DNA from: GCA-958296115 sp965222445
GTDB lineage: Bacteria > Chloroflexota > Dehalococcoidia > Lucifugimonadales > CAJWER01
NCBI GenBank assembly: GCA_965222445.1
Contig: CBDCTY010000002.1
Span: 1,798,001 to 1,862,000 of the forward strand
Direction of reading: 5' to 3'
Length of the DNA stretch: 64,000 bases
Made by a program: the position numbers and the translations under genes. Position 1 is the first letter of the stretch. Each line of letters starts with the position of its first letter. The notes under the pieces are model-generated. The model had not been told where the DNA came from. It saw only the letters and a list, made by a program, of their open reading frames with translations, and did not search any database. Positions 35,162 through 45,124 of the stretch are shown here, one piece after another.

Positions 35162-35938
35162 TCAAGGGGTCTGGCGGTGAGCCGATCGAGGCCGAATTTT
35201 GGTCGCGTCCTGCCATATGCTCGGAACCCAGCCGGCGAAGTACTCCGGCGCCCACTTGCGCGCCAGGTGGTAGACCCTCGACCTGTACCGACTATTGGGT
35301 GGGCGCGCATCTGCCTCGATCCACGCCTCCGCCCCCTCTAGCTTCGGAAACTCCACAACCCAAGCCCGGCGCCAGGCGGCCTGAGGCGCGACAAGCCGGT
35401 AGACGTCCAGCCGAATCAAACTGTGCTCCCGTTCCACCGCACTCATGAGCTCTTCGTGCTCCGCGTCCCCCCGCTCGCCGGGAGGCACTACGTCTGCGCC
35501 GGGAAGCCAGCGGTCGAACGCGACGACGACGAAGCTGCCCTTGTCTGCCTCCAGGACGGGTATCTGCGACGGCGCACCGGACAGGGGCGTCGCCACCCGC
35601 GACTCTGGACCCTCCCGCCGCAATCTCCGGGCAAGGTAATACTCGTAGTAGCCGTAGCGGCCATAGGGAGGCTCCATCTCGGCGGCGATCCACGCCTCGG
35701 CCCCCTCGAACGTCGGGAACTCGATCGCCCAGAACCTCATCCAGTCCCCAACCGGCGTGACCAGCTTGAACCCCTCCAGGCCCATCAGGCCGTGCTCACG
35801 CGCTACCGCCAGCATCAAATCGACGTGCTCACGCGAATATGCGTCCTGCTCCTCCGCGGTGAGGCCGTCCCACGACGGCAGGCGCCCGCCCTTGTACAAC
35901 ACTACGACACTGTCTCCGCTCGACGTAGGTCCTGCCAT
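35162..35938 (-). CDS. Protein with two tandem ferredoxin-like (dimeric-barrel-type) repeats
   Basis: 258 residues from ATG 35938 (MAGPTSSGDSVVVLYKGGRL). Two repeats of about 95 residues share EH(V/E)(D/E)LM.A..REH, a V.P...W.R.W..EFP element and EGAEAWI, followed by YY(L)AR or YHLAR. The pattern suggests an alpha/beta dimeric-barrel fold duplicated in one chain, but no enzyme family is recognised. No signal peptide. A TTG 18 nt upstream is an alternative start. Confidence 0.7.
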   Translation of the reverse strand: MAGPTSSGDSVVVLYKGGRLPSWDGLTAEEQDAYSREHVDLMLAVAREHGLMGLEGFKLVTPVGDWMRFWAIEFPTFEGAEAWIAAEMEPPYGRYGYYEYYLARRLRREGPESRVATPLSGAPSQIPVLEADKGSFVVVAFDRWLPGADVVPPGERGDAEHEELMSAVEREHSLIRLDVYRLVAPQAAWRRAWVVEFPKLEGAEAWIEADARPPNSRYRSRVYHLARKWAPEYFAGWVPSIWQDATKIRPRSAHRQTP

Positions 35939-35970
35939 GGCTCCATCCGTCCCCAAGCATTCCGAGATAA

Positions 35971-36094
35971 TACCAATTTATTTTGAGCGCGCCGTAAAGC
36001 CGTCATTCCCGCGAAGAGCCTGCCCCGTACTCGATACGGGGCGGGAACCCACTCCCTGGCCGCACATATACGGCGGCATCACGGTGACTTGGTA
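35971..36094 (+). mobile_element. MITE-A copy 6 (124-bp variant)
   Basis: TACCAATTTATTTT to GACTTGGTA, flanked by TAA at 35968-35970 and 36095-36097. It carries the same palindromic insert as the 124-bp copy at 6618. Its right flank is the target of the adjacent MITE-B. Confidence 0.85.
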
Positions 36095-36105
36095 TAACCT
36101 TGTAC

Positions 36106-36242
36106 CAGGGCCTTTCCAAAGTTGGCTCCCTGCGGAAGGGACATACCCTACCGCCCACCTGGATTCCCGCCCCCGACTTCTCGGGGGCAGGCTCTGCGCG
36201 GGAATGACGGTATGTGGTCTATGGGACAATGGAAAGGCCTCG
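36106..36242. mobile_element. MITE-B copy 4 (137 bp)
   Basis: CAGGGCCTTTCCA to TGGAAAGGCCTCG, flanked by a perfect 9-bp repeat ACCTTGTAC (36097-36105 and 36243-36251). The interior has the GCGGGAA/TTCCCGC hairpin. The first base of the left flank is also the last base of the MITE-A duplication. Confidence 0.85.
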
Positions 36243-36416
36243 ACCTTGTACATGGTACATGGCTTGGAATCCCATCCCAGGCCGCTACCGTAAGTTGAGT
36301 AGGTGTGTTGAAGGGGTTCCCGCCATCGCATGCGCCCTTTCGCCGGGACGGATGCGGCGCGTAGAATCAGAGGTGACAGGTCCGTATAGAAGCGGGGATC
36401 TGCTGGAGGCTTCAGT

Positions 36417-37643
36417 TTGTCCGAGCTTGGTAGCGCCGTGGAAGTCGTAACGACCGCACCTCGGCTGGCGACTGTCGTGGAGTCGGCGTTACGGCAGCCG
36501 CGCGTTGCGGTCGACCTGGAGTCCAACGGCTTCTACCGCTACCCCGAGCGCGTGTGCCTGGTGCAGCTTGCCACGCAGGACGCGGTGTACGTCATCGACC
36601 CGCTTTCGGTAGATGACCACGCTCCCCTCGGGAAGCTCCTGGCCGACCCCTCCGTCGGGAAGGTCTTTCACTCCGCCGACTACGACATAAGGAGCCTGGA
36701 TAGAGACTGGGGGTTCCACGTGAGGGGCCTGTTCGACACCAGCATCGCCGCGGCCTTTGCGGGGTCCGAGAGGCTGGGCCTGGCGGCGGTACTGAAGGAG
36801 TACATCAACGTCGAAGTGAATAAAGACAAGAAGCTGCAGCGCGCCGACTGGTCGCTCAGGCCTCTCCCGGACAAAATGCTCCGATACGCCGCGGAAGACG
36901 TCCTTCACCTCGGCCGCCTGAAGGCGACCCTGGACGGGAGGCTGGCCAAGCTGGGCAGGACGGCGTGGGTGCGGGAGGAGGCCGATCGGCTCGCCCGAGT
37001 TCGACATACGCCTCCGGACACCGAGTGGGCCTTCCTCTCGGTCAAGGGCAGCCGCGACTTGGACGAGCGAGGCCTTGCGGTCCTGCGATCCCTCCACTCC
37101 TTCCGTGAGAACGAGGCGCTGATGCTCGATCGCCCCCCCTTCAAGGTCTTCTCAGACTCCGTGATCGCGGCGCTGGCAGCCGACCCGCAATGCGACCTCG
37201 CCAAGGTGAAGGGAATCGGGCGATACGGACGGGCCCCGGGCGCTGCCAGAGTGCGCCGCGCCATACGCGAGGGCCTGAGCGCGCTTCCCGTGCGACGCCC
37301 TCGACAGCGTCGGGCTGAGGGGGAGCGGCTCAGCCCGAAGGAGCGCACCAGGGCGCGCGCCAAGCTGCGTATCCTCAAGGGCTGGCGCGCCGAGCAGGGC
37401 GCTGCGCTGCGACTCGATCCGGCCCTCGTCTGGCCGGCGGCAAGCCTGGAGCGTCTCGCCGCCCGGCCCGAGAGCTTCGCAGCCGAGCTGGAATGCGGGG
37501 ATGTCCGGCAATGGCAAAGACGCGAGTTTGGCGAGTCACTGGGAATGTTCGCAGCAGAGAAACTCGAACATGATCGGGCGCCGACTCAGCCGTCCAGGGG
37601 CAGTGAGGGGCACGGCCCGTCCGCCGTGACGGTCGACCGTTGA
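36417..37643 (+). CDS. rnd: Ribonuclease D (DEDDy exonuclease with HRDC domain)
   Basis: 408 residues from TTG 36417, with GGAGG (36404-36408) eight nt upstream. Exonuclease residues are AVDLESNGFY (DxE), VFHSADYDIRSL (Asp) and LRYAAEDVLHL (Tyr and Asp). An HRDC domain follows at about residues 213-290. It trims the 3' ends of structured RNA. The C-terminus is basic. Its stop overlaps the TTG start of the next gene (TTGA). Confidence 0.92.
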   Translation: MSELGSAVEVVTTAPRLATVVESALRQPRVAVDLESNGFYRYPERVCLVQLATQDAVYVIDPLSVDDHAPLGKLLADPSVGKVFHSADYDIRSLDRDWGFHVRGLFDTSIAAAFAGSERLGLAAVLKEYINVEVNKDKKLQRADWSLRPLPDKMLRYAAEDVLHLGRLKATLDGRLAKLGRTAWVREEADRLARVRHTPPDTEWAFLSVKGSRDLDERGLAVLRSLHSFRENEALMLDRPPFKVFSDSVIAALAADPQCDLAKVKGIGRYGRAPGAARVRRAIREGLSALPVRRPRQRRAEGERLSPKERTRARAKLRILKGWRAEQGAALRLDPALVWPAASLERLAARPESFAAELECGDVRQWQRREFGESLGMFAAEKLEHDRAPTQPSRGSEGHGPSAVTVDR

Positions 37644-40600
37644 CGACTATCGTCGGCAGACTGCTGTCCGCTTGGCAACAAGTTGCCAAGCGGAGCATGG
37701 CGCACTGGCGTGTCCTGCTGTCCGTCCTGCTCGGAGTGCTGCTGGCGTCAACGATAATATCCGGCACCGTCGTCTACTTCGACGCACTTCGCGACCTCGC
37801 CCTGAACCGGTCGCTCGCAAAGCACGGGGACCAGGAGCTCGACATCCTGATCACCGGCGACAGAGGCCCGACGACGCGGGAAGAACACCGCCTGCTCTTC
37901 AACCTTGTCGACAGATACGTGGCCCCCCGCGTTGGCCACCTCGTGCAGGGCTCTATCCACGCGGGCAAGACACCCACCATGTTCCTGACGCAGACCGGCA
38001 AGGAGGAAGAGGCGGGCAAGTACAACTCCCGCAGCTACTTCGCCTTTGTCCGGTCACTGAGGGACTACGTCACCATACTGCCGGGGGGCCACTTCCCGGG
38101 AGACGGCCTGCTGAACGCGCCGGGAGACCCCCCCAGGATCGAGGCCCTCGTCCAGCGGGACGTCGCGCTCATGTTCGGCCTCGACGTGGGAGACAGCATG
38201 TCGGCCATTCCATTCTGGTCCGACGCCACGCCGGTCGTCTCTGTCGTAATTGCGGGCGTCTTCGACAAGAAAAACTTCGAAGACGATGTCTGGTACCTGG
38301 AGGAGAAGGTACTGGACGCCTCGACGGGCAGCAGCTTTCGCACCGCAGCCTTCTACGTCTCCGAGACCGCGTACCTGGAAGCCCTGGGCCCGTCGTTCGG
38401 CCGCCTCTCGACTACCTACGCCTGGCTGCTCGACGCAGACACCGACCGGGTGACCGCCCGCAATGCCGAGTCCGTGCTCGACGGCCTCCAGGAAATGACG
38501 GCCCAGCTCTCCGCCATCACCTCCGGCCATTCACAGAAGACGGCTCTGGTCAGTGCTCTCAGGGAGTACGACCGCAAGCTCTTCTTCAGCAAGCTGCCGA
38601 TGTTAGTCGTAATGATCTTCATCAGCGTCGTCATCCTCTACTACGTCGTGACCCTCTCGGCGCTCGCCACCGAGGAGAGGCGCAGCGAGGTCGCCCTGCT
38701 GCGCAGCAGGGGCGCGACCCCTTCCCAGATGCTTACGGTCTTCGCGCTCGAGGGCCTCACCATAGTATTCCTGGCAGTCGCCGCGGGCCCTATCCTGGCC
38801 GCTGCCGTTACGAGCTTCCTCGGTCTGACCCCTGCCTTCTCCGGCCTCACCGGCGGCGAGCGGCTGGAGGTGACCCTCTCCCTGCCCGCCTACCTGATGA
38901 GCGCGCTCGGGGGCGCACTGAGCTTCGCGGCGGTAATGGCCCCGGCCGTTCAGGCCTCTCGGATGAACGTAACGCGGCAGCGCCAGAGCGCCGCCCGACC
39001 CGCGTCCACGCCCGCCTTCCAGCGCTACTACGTCGACGTCCTGCTGCTCGTGGTGAGCATCTACCTGTTCAGGCAGCTCGGACAGCAGGGCTCCGTCGTC
39101 GCCAAGGAGGTATTGGGCGACGTGGCCGTCGACCAGCTCCTGCTGGCGCTGCCGGGCCTCATGCTAGTGGCGGCGGGCATGGCGCTGCTGAGGCTGTTCC
39201 CTCTCGCCATGACGGCAGCCAGCCGGATCCTTTCGCGGCTGCTGCCGGCCGGCCTCGCCATGGGCGTATGGCAGATGGCAAGGAACCCAACTCACTATGC
39301 GAGGCTCTCCCTCCTGCTCATCCTGACCGCCGGCCTGGGCATATTCGCCTCCAGCTTCGGCGCCACCCTCGAGCGGAGCTTCGAAGAGCGGATACTCTAC
39401 TCCACGGGCAGCGACATCCGCGTACAGGGCATCAAGCCCACCTACCGAACCAGGTGGGACTATACCCAGCGGTACGGCCTCAATCGCACCATTCCGCAAC
39501 GGAACAGGGCCATCATCTCCGCATACGAGCGGTTCACCAACATCGACGCGCTCAGTCCGGTCCTGCGCGAGCGGGGCAGCGAGATGGGCAAGACCTTCGG
39601 CACAAGCTACGAGATGCTGGCAATCGATCCCGAGACCGTATTCGACGTCGCCTGGTTCAGGGACGACTTCGCCGGCAAGCCCATTGCCGAGCTCATCGCT
39701 GACCTGCCCGTTGAGGAGAAGCCCAGCGGCATCGTCATGCCCGACGAGGCGTATCTCATCGGCGCCCGGGTGAAGGCTAACCGGCCCCATCCCAGCGTGC
39801 GCGTTACTGCCAGGCTCCAGAACGCCCAGGGCCAGTTCACCACCTACACCCTCGGGACCCTGGATACCGACCAATGGACCGACATGGAAGTGAGCCTCCA
39901 GTTCGGCGTCCGCCAGTCGATGCAGCTCAGCCGTCCACTGACGCTGGTCTCCCTGCGAATCGAGGAGACCGGCGACAGACGTCTCCAGGCAGGCTCGATC
40001 CTCATCGACGGCGTATGGGCAATCGACGCATGGACGGGCACGACAGTGCTGGAGGGCTTCGACGACGTCACGGGTTGGACCGTTATGCGGGGCTCGCCCG
40101 ACGCCGGCTCCGACACCCTGCGCAAGTCCGATGCCACCTACGACGGATCGGGAGCAGCGCTCTTCTCGTGGTCGGAGGGGTCCTCGGGGACGGCCAGAGG
40201 CGTCTTCCGCGGATCCACGAGCCAGCACGTGCCAGTCCTCGCCAGCTCTTCTTTCGCGAGGGCGACCGGGAGGGGCGAGGGCGACGAGTTCGAAGTATCC
40301 GTAGGCGGCTTTCGCGTCCCCGTGCGCCTGGCTGCAACCGTGGACCTCTTCCCGACGATGACCTCCCATGACCAGAAATACCTGATTGCAGACCTGACAT
40401 CACTGACCCGATACGCCAATCTGGCCGCGTACACCCGCGAGCTGCTGCCCAACGAGATGTGGATGTCTTCACCCACGAAAGGCGACGAGCGTGCCAAGCT
40501 GGTGCAGGCTCTCGGCAATGCCCGGAACGTTACCAGCAGCATCGTCTTCGACCGCTCCATCCGGCTCGTCGACGCCCAGGTGGACCCACTCGTCGACGCG

Positions 40601-41026
40601 GGCTGGCGCGCCCTGCTCTTCCTCGCCTTCTCCGCAGTGCTGCTCCTGAGCTGCCTCGGCTTCGCCATCCACGCCTACGTCTCCTTCCGCAACAGGCAGC
40701 TCCAGTTCGCACTGCTCCGGACCGTCGGGCTGTCGAGCCGCCAGATGCTCGCCATGGTCTGGCTGGAGCAGATCCTCGTAGTGGCCGTAGGCATGGCCCT
40801 CGGGATGTGGATGGGCGGCCGGCTCGGGGCCGTCATAATGCCGTTCCTGGGCCACGACGACTGGGGCGCGCGCGTCGTCCCGCCGTTCGTGATGGAGGTT
40901 GACTGGAACACCCTTGCCGTCACGTACGGCGCGATGGTCCTGGTATTCGCCGCGATCACCCTCGGACTCCTGTGGCTGATCCACCGCATATCCCTCCACC
41001 GTATACTGCGGCTCGGCGAGATGTGA
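37640..41026 (+). CDS. Large FtsX-family ABC transporter permease
   Basis: 1128 residues. An N-terminal helix (LLSVLLGVLLASTIISGTVV) is followed by a large outer domain. The first FtsX domain is near 320-440 (LPMLVVMIFISVVILYYVVT, with EVALLRSRGATPSQM), with further helices near 465-560. A second outer domain is next, and a C-terminal FtsX domain (LQFALLRTVGLSSRQMLAMV) near 1000-1120. Such permeases act in lipoprotein transport or efflux with a LolD/MacB-type ATPase, but no ATPase gene is adjacent. The TTG start is coupled to the rnd stop; ATG 37697 (MAHWRVLLSV) is a possible alternative. Confidence 0.87.
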   Translation: MTTIVGRLLSAWQQVAKRSMAHWRVLLSVLLGVLLASTIISGTVVYFDALRDLALNRSLAKHGDQELDILITGDRGPTTREEHRLLFNLVDRYVAPRVGHLVQGSIHAGKTPTMFLTQTGKEEEAGKYNSRSYFAFVRSLRDYVTILPGGHFPGDGLLNAPGDPPRIEALVQRDVALMFGLDVGDSMSAIPFWSDATPVVSVVIAGVFDKKNFEDDVWYLEEKVLDASTGSSFRTAAFYVSETAYLEALGPSFGRLSTTYAWLLDADTDRVTARNAESVLDGLQEMTAQLSAITSGHSQKTALVSALREYDRKLFFSKLPMLVVMIFISVVILYYVVTLSALATEERRSEVALLRSRGATPSQMLTVFALEGLTIVFLAVAAGPILAAAVTSFLGLTPAFSGLTGGERLEVTLSLPAYLMSALGGALSFAAVMAPAVQASRMNVTRQRQSAARPASTPAFQRYYVDVLLLVVSIYLFRQLGQQGSVVAKEVLGDVAVDQLLLALPGLMLVAAGMALLRLFPLAMTAASRILSRLLPAGLAMGVWQMARNPTHYARLSLLLILTAGLGIFASSFGATLERSFEERILYSTGSDIRVQGIKPTYRTRWDYTQRYGLNRTIPQRNRAIISAYERFTNIDALSPVLRERGSEMGKTFGTSYEMLAIDPETVFDVAWFRDDFAGKPIAELIADLPVEEKPSGIVMPDEAYLIGARVKANRPHPSVRVTARLQNAQGQFTTYTLGTLDTDQWTDMEVSLQFGVRQSMQLSRPLTLVSLRIEETGDRRLQAGSILIDGVWAIDAWTGTTVLEGFDDVTGWTVMRGSPDAGSDTLRKSDATYDGSGAALFSWSEGSSGTARGVFRGSTSQHVPVLASSSFARATGRGEGDEFEVSVGGFRVPVRLAATVDLFPTMTSHDQKYLIADLTSLTRYANLAAYTRELLPNEMWMSSPTKGDERAKLVQALGNARNVTSSIVFDRSIRLVDAQVDPLVDAGWRALLFLAFSAVLLLSCLGFAIHAYVSFRNRQLQFALLRTVGLSSRQMLAMVWLEQILVVAVGMALGMWMGGRLGAVIMPFLGHDDWGARVVPPFVMEVDWNTLAVTYGAMVLVFAAITLGLLWLIHRISLHRILRLGEM

Positions 41027-41137
41027 TCGGGACGAAGCGCCAAACTGGCGACCTGACCTATCGCCCATGCAGGGCTTGCGTGATAGACTCGACTTGTGCG
41101 GCACCTGCCCGCCGGAGCTACCGCAGCGGAGAGTGAG

Positions 41138-42094
41138 ATGAAGAGAATCCTCGTGACAGGCGCCTGCGGTCAGATAGGGACCGAGCTCGTCCCGGCGCTG
41201 AGGGCCAGGTACGGCGACGAAAACGTCGTCGCGGCAGGCCATACCACCCCCCTGCCGGACGATATGAAGGTCGGGCCCTGGACGTACCTCGATGTCACCA
41301 GGTACGACGAGGTCGACGGCGCCTTCGGGAAGTACGGCGTCGACACCGTCTTCCACCTGGCCTCCATGCTGTCGGCCCTCGCAGAGAGGAAACGCCGCGC
41401 GGCCTACGACGTCAACTTCAATGGCCTCAACAATGTCCTCGAGGCGGCTGTCGCGCACGACCTCGACATGGTCGTCGTTCCCAGCTCAATCGCCGCCTTC
41501 GGTCCGGAAACGCCTCACGACAACACGCCCAACGACACGGTGCAGAAGCCCAATACAGTCTACGGCATCTCCAAGGTCTTCGGGGAACTGATGGGCAACT
41601 ACTATTCGACCAAGCTCGGACTTGAGGTTAGAGGGGTCAGGCTGCCAGGCATCATCAGCTGGAAGGTTGAGCCGACCTCAGGAACCACGGACTACGCGGT
41701 TGCGATATTCTATGGGGCGATACGTGAAAATCTATACACGTGCTTCCTCGGGCCGGACACACGGCTCCCCATGATGTACATGCCGGACGCCATTTCCGCC
41801 CTGATCGGCGTTGCCGAGGCCGACGCCTGCCGGCTGCAACACCATGCCGACTTCAACGTCAACGCGATGAGCTTCACACCATCCGAGCTCGCCGCCGAGC
41901 TCAGGCAGCGACTGCCGGGCTTCGAAATCAGCTACGATATAGACGACCTGCGACAGGGGATAGCGGACTCCTGGCCCAACAAGCTGGACGACACCGTCGC
42001 CAGGAGAGAGTGGGGTTGGTCCCCGCGATACGACCTTGGCGCCACCGTCGACGACATGCTGGAGAATCTGACCCGCCCCCTGCGAGCAGACTAG
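41138..42094 (+). CDS. L-threonine 3-dehydrogenase, SDR (epimerase-like) type
   Basis: 318 residues from ATG 41138 (MKRILVTGACGQIGTELVPA), with GGAGAG upstream. NAD-binding GACGQIG and catalytic Tyr-Lys in TVYGISKVFGELMGNYY are present. The segments LPGIISWK, GTTDYAV and DTRLPMMYMPDAI are distinctive for the extended-SDR threonine dehydrogenases rather than sugar epimerases, as is ADSWPNKLDD near the end. It would oxidise threonine to 2-amino-3-oxobutyrate. Confidence 0.88.
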   Translation: MKRILVTGACGQIGTELVPALRARYGDENVVAAGHTTPLPDDMKVGPWTYLDVTRYDEVDGAFGKYGVDTVFHLASMLSALAERKRRAAYDVNFNGLNNVLEAAVAHDLDMVVVPSSIAAFGPETPHDNTPNDTVQKPNTVYGISKVFGELMGNYYSTKLGLEVRGVRLPGIISWKVEPTSGTTDYAVAIFYGAIRENLYTCFLGPDTRLPMMYMPDAISALIGVAEADACRLQHHADFNVNAMSFTPSELAAELRQRLPGFEISYDIDDLRQGIADSWPNKLDDTVARREWGWSPRYDLGATVDDMLENLTRPLRAD

Positions 42095-42304
42095 CCGCCC
42101 GGACATTCAAGAAGTACAATTCCAAGATATAGAGGCGTGTGTTGAACGTCCTCGCAAATCAAGTTAGAATCTCACGAACTAAGGATGGTCTGAATAAGTC
42201 CGTGGACTGCAGCTCCACACATAGGAAATTAAGCTGTGCTGATGGGTTATTCAGAGTATCCCTAGAAGACATAGCCCCGGCGCTTCCGTCTCGCCCCTTC
42301 TCCA

Positions 42305-45076
42305 TCATGGCAAGCCCCAACCTTCTCTCCGCGAGTCAATGAGCCTCAGCGCCTCTACCACGTCATTGTACGGGGCTTTGACGGCCCCAGCTAAAGCCGG
42401 GTTGAACTTCTCAGTATTGGCCCATCCTGAAACCATGACGGTCACCTCCCCACGGGAGAATAGCCCGGCCGCTACCACCCATTTCCTGTAAGGCCCTCTG
42501 CCAGAAGGATTGGAGACTGGCCGGTAGTAGCCGAGACCGAAGAGCATGGCTTTGAACGTGCGGGGATCCCCTATGTCCGACGGATCAAGCCCAAGTCCGG
42601 CTGATGAAGTCAGACCCCCTCCGGGTTTTTCCGCCTGCATTACTACCCAGTCATACTCGGTCCACCTCCTCAACATGCCGTAGTCGTCGTTCAGAATCTG
42701 GCTGGCCATACCGTCGTATACCACCGTGAGGCACTCGACGATATCACCGTCCTCGCTATCTTCCCAACGCGTATGAAGCGATGCGAGCCAACCTTCCCCA
42801 TTCCGTTCCCACCGAAACGGTCCCCAAACCGACTTGCGAGTGTATGTTCCCCCGAAGGCATCGGAGAGGTCTTTCGCGGAGCAGTTGGCATTCTCCAGGT
42901 TGCTGAGATCCAGTGTCGTCGGTGCAACTCCCATTGGCGTCGGAGTCGGTGTCGGCGCTGTCGGAGCCGGTGTTGGCGTCGGCGTGGACGACCCTGTTGG
43001 CGGAGCGCACGCGGGCAGGCCCCTGTCCACCTTGTACTCCCCCGTCAACGTGAGGTTGTACGGCACGCAGCCCGTGAAGTCGTTCTGATGGAGCCACAGC
43101 CTGTCCAGGGACAGGTTGTTCAGCGTCTCCGGTATCTGCCCGCGCAGCTTGTTGGTGGAGACGAACAGCCAGCGCAGGTTGGCCAGGCCCCCCAGCTCCG
43201 ATGGTATGGCGCCGGTGAGGGCATTGTCGTACAGCCACAACTCTTCCAGCGCATCCAGCCTGCCTAGGGCGGCGGGTATCTGGCCGCTCAATCCCTTCTT
43301 CTGAAGCCTGACTATGGCTACCCTCTTGGGCGAACCGGACAGCCTGATGCCGTCCCACCGAGTGATGGCCGTGTCCGGCGCCCAGTTCAGCGCCGCCGTG
43401 CCCCTCAGCGTGTCCCTCGCCGCCAGCAGCGCGTTGCAGTCCGCCACCAGCCCCGTGTTGGACTTGTCCGTCACCGCGGAGCCGCACGTATCCGGCAGTG
43501 GCGCTGGGGTGGGTGTCGTCGTTGGGCTAGATGTTGGGGCTGCGGTAGGCGTCGGAGTTGGGGTAGGTGTCGTCGATGCGGGCGTAGGCGAAGTCGTCGG
43601 AATGGGCGTCTGCAGCGACGCCTCACAGATGGGATAGTCGTCCCCCGAATACGCCTCCTGCAAGCTCGCCGGCACGCAGCCAGTCAGTTGGTTGTTATCA
43701 AGGGTAAGGTATGTCAAGTTGGTCAGATTGCCCAGCTCGGGCGGGATCGGCCCGGTCAACTGGTTGTTAAACAGGCTCAGATTCTGTAGGTTGGTCAGGT
43801 TGCCAATCTCCGGTGGAATTGGCCCGGTCAGTTGGTTGGAGGACAGCCACAGCGAACCCAGACGGGCGAGGTTGCCAATCTGCGATGGAATCGATCCGGT
43901 CAGTTCGTTTCTCGAGAGCAACATCCATTCCAGCGCCGTTAGATTGCCAATCTGCGATGGGATCGCCCCGGTCAGATCATTATTCGACAGCGACAGGAGT
44001 TCCAGCGCTGTTAGCTCGCCAATCTCTGTCGGTATGCTCCCGGCTAGGTCCTTGGAATCAAGGTCTATCCTAACAACCCTGCCCGTGGTCAACGAATAAC
44101 GGTACCCCAGCGCCGAGCGGCAGTCTTCGCAATCCCCCGCCAGCGCATCAAGCACCTGCCGGACGGTGACACAGTCGTCGTAGTGCTGGTCGCTCTGAGC
44201 GCGGCAGTGGCTCTGGGCAGCAGGGAGGTTGAAGGGCGTCTGCAACGACGCCCCACAGATGGGATAGTCGTCCCCCGAATACGCCTCCTGCAAGCTCGCC
44301 GGCACGCAGCCAGTCAGTTGGTTGTTATCAAGGGTAAGGTATGTCAAGTTGGTCAGATTGCCCAGCTCGGGCGGGATCGGCCCGGTCAACTGGTTGTTAA
44401 ACAGGCTCAGATTCTGTAGGTTGGTCAGGTTGCCAATCTCCGGTGGAATTGGCCCGGTCAGTTGGTTGGAGGGCAGCCACAGCGAACCCAGACGGGCGAG
44501 GTTGCCAATCTGCGATGGAATCGATCCGGTCAGTTCGTTTCTCGAGAGCAACATCCATTCCAGCGCCGTTAGATTGCCAATCTGCGATGGGATCGCCCCG
44601 GTCAGATCATTATTCGACAGCGACAGGAGTTCCAGCGCTGTTAGCTCGCCAATCTCTGTCGGTATGCTCCCGGCTAGGTCCTTGGAATCAAGGTCTATCC
44701 TAACAACCCTGCCCGTGGTCAACGAATAACGGTACCCCAGCGCCGAGCGGCAGTCTTGGCAATCCCCCGCCAGCGCATCGAGCACCTGCCGGACGGTGAC
44801 ACAGTCGTCGTAGTGCTGGTCGCTCTGAGCGCGGCAGTAGCTCTGGACGGCTGGAAGGTCGATGGCCTTCCCTGTCAGCCCTGTCAGCTCGCCTGCCGCC
44901 TGTACGGTGACCACCTCTCCCGACTCGACCCTGCCGGCCCAGGCCACCTCTGCGGCGGCGCGGTCGGCGTCAGGGTCGGAGGCTGAAACCGTCTCGGAGC
45001 ACCCCAGGGCCGCCACGGATACCAGCATGGCGATGAAGAAGTAGAGTACCGCGGCAGTATTTCTCGTGCAGAACAT
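42305..45076 (-). CDS. Leucine-rich-repeat lipoprotein with internal duplication
   Basis: 923 residues. Lipobox VAALGC. Two nearly identical blocks of about 210 residues each contain plant-type LRRs (LTGSIPSQIGNLARL, LTGPIPPEIGNLTNL) capped by NQLTGCVPASLQEAYSGDDY. A Thr/Pro linker and a third, diverged LRR set (LSGQIPAALGRLDALEELWL) follow. After a second Thr/Pro linker comes a C-terminal domain of about 200 residues that I do not recognise. It is anchored outside the membrane and probably binds a partner. The 42095-42304 gap to the preceding gene shows nothing identifiable. Confidence 0.85.
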   Translation of the reverse strand: MFCTRNTAAVLYFFIAMLVSVAALGCSETVSASDPDADRAAAEVAWAGRVESGEVVTVQAAGELTGLTGKAIDLPAVQSYCRAQSDQHYDDCVTVRQVLDALAGDCQDCRSALGYRYSLTTGRVVRIDLDSKDLAGSIPTEIGELTALELLSLSNNDLTGAIPSQIGNLTALEWMLLSRNELTGSIPSQIGNLARLGSLWLPSNQLTGPIPPEIGNLTNLQNLSLFNNQLTGPIPPELGNLTNLTYLTLDNNQLTGCVPASLQEAYSGDDYPICGASLQTPFNLPAAQSHCRAQSDQHYDDCVTVRQVLDALAGDCEDCRSALGYRYSLTTGRVVRIDLDSKDLAGSIPTEIGELTALELLSLSNNDLTGAIPSQIGNLTALEWMLLSRNELTGSIPSQIGNLARLGSLWLSSNQLTGPIPPEIGNLTNLQNLSLFNNQLTGPIPPELGNLTNLTYLTLDNNQLTGCVPASLQEAYSGDDYPICEASLQTPIPTTSPTPASTTPTPTPTPTAAPTSSPTTTPTPAPLPDTCGSAVTDKSNTGLVADCNALLAARDTLRGTAALNWAPDTAITRWDGIRLSGSPKRVAIVRLQKKGLSGQIPAALGRLDALEELWLYDNALTGAIPSELGGLANLRWLFVSTNKLRGQIPETLNNLSLDRLWLHQNDFTGCVPYNLTLTGEYKVDRGLPACAPPTGSSTPTPTPAPTAPTPTPTPMGVAPTTLDLSNLENANCSAKDLSDAFGGTYTRKSVWGPFRWERNGEGWLASLHTRWEDSEDGDIVECLTVVYDGMASQILNDDYGMLRRWTEYDWVVMQAEKPGGGLTSSAGLGLDPSDIGDPRTFKAMLFGLGYYRPVSNPSGRGPYRKWVVAAGLFSRGEVTVMVSGWANTEKFNPALAGAVKAPYNDVVEALRLIDSRREGWGLP
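43604..44863 (-). repeat. 630-bp tandem duplication inside the LRR gene
   Basis: 43604-44233 and 44234-44863 are nearly identical. They differ at only a handful of bases, for example GAGGACAGCC against GAGGGCAGCC and CTTCGCAATC against CTTGGCAATC, with more divergence at the far end. 630 bp is 210 codons, so the frame is kept. Confidence 0.92.
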
Positions 45077-45124
45077 CAGGAACCCCCTCGCGACGATTTG
45101 GGATCAAGTAACCCTGCCAAGAAC

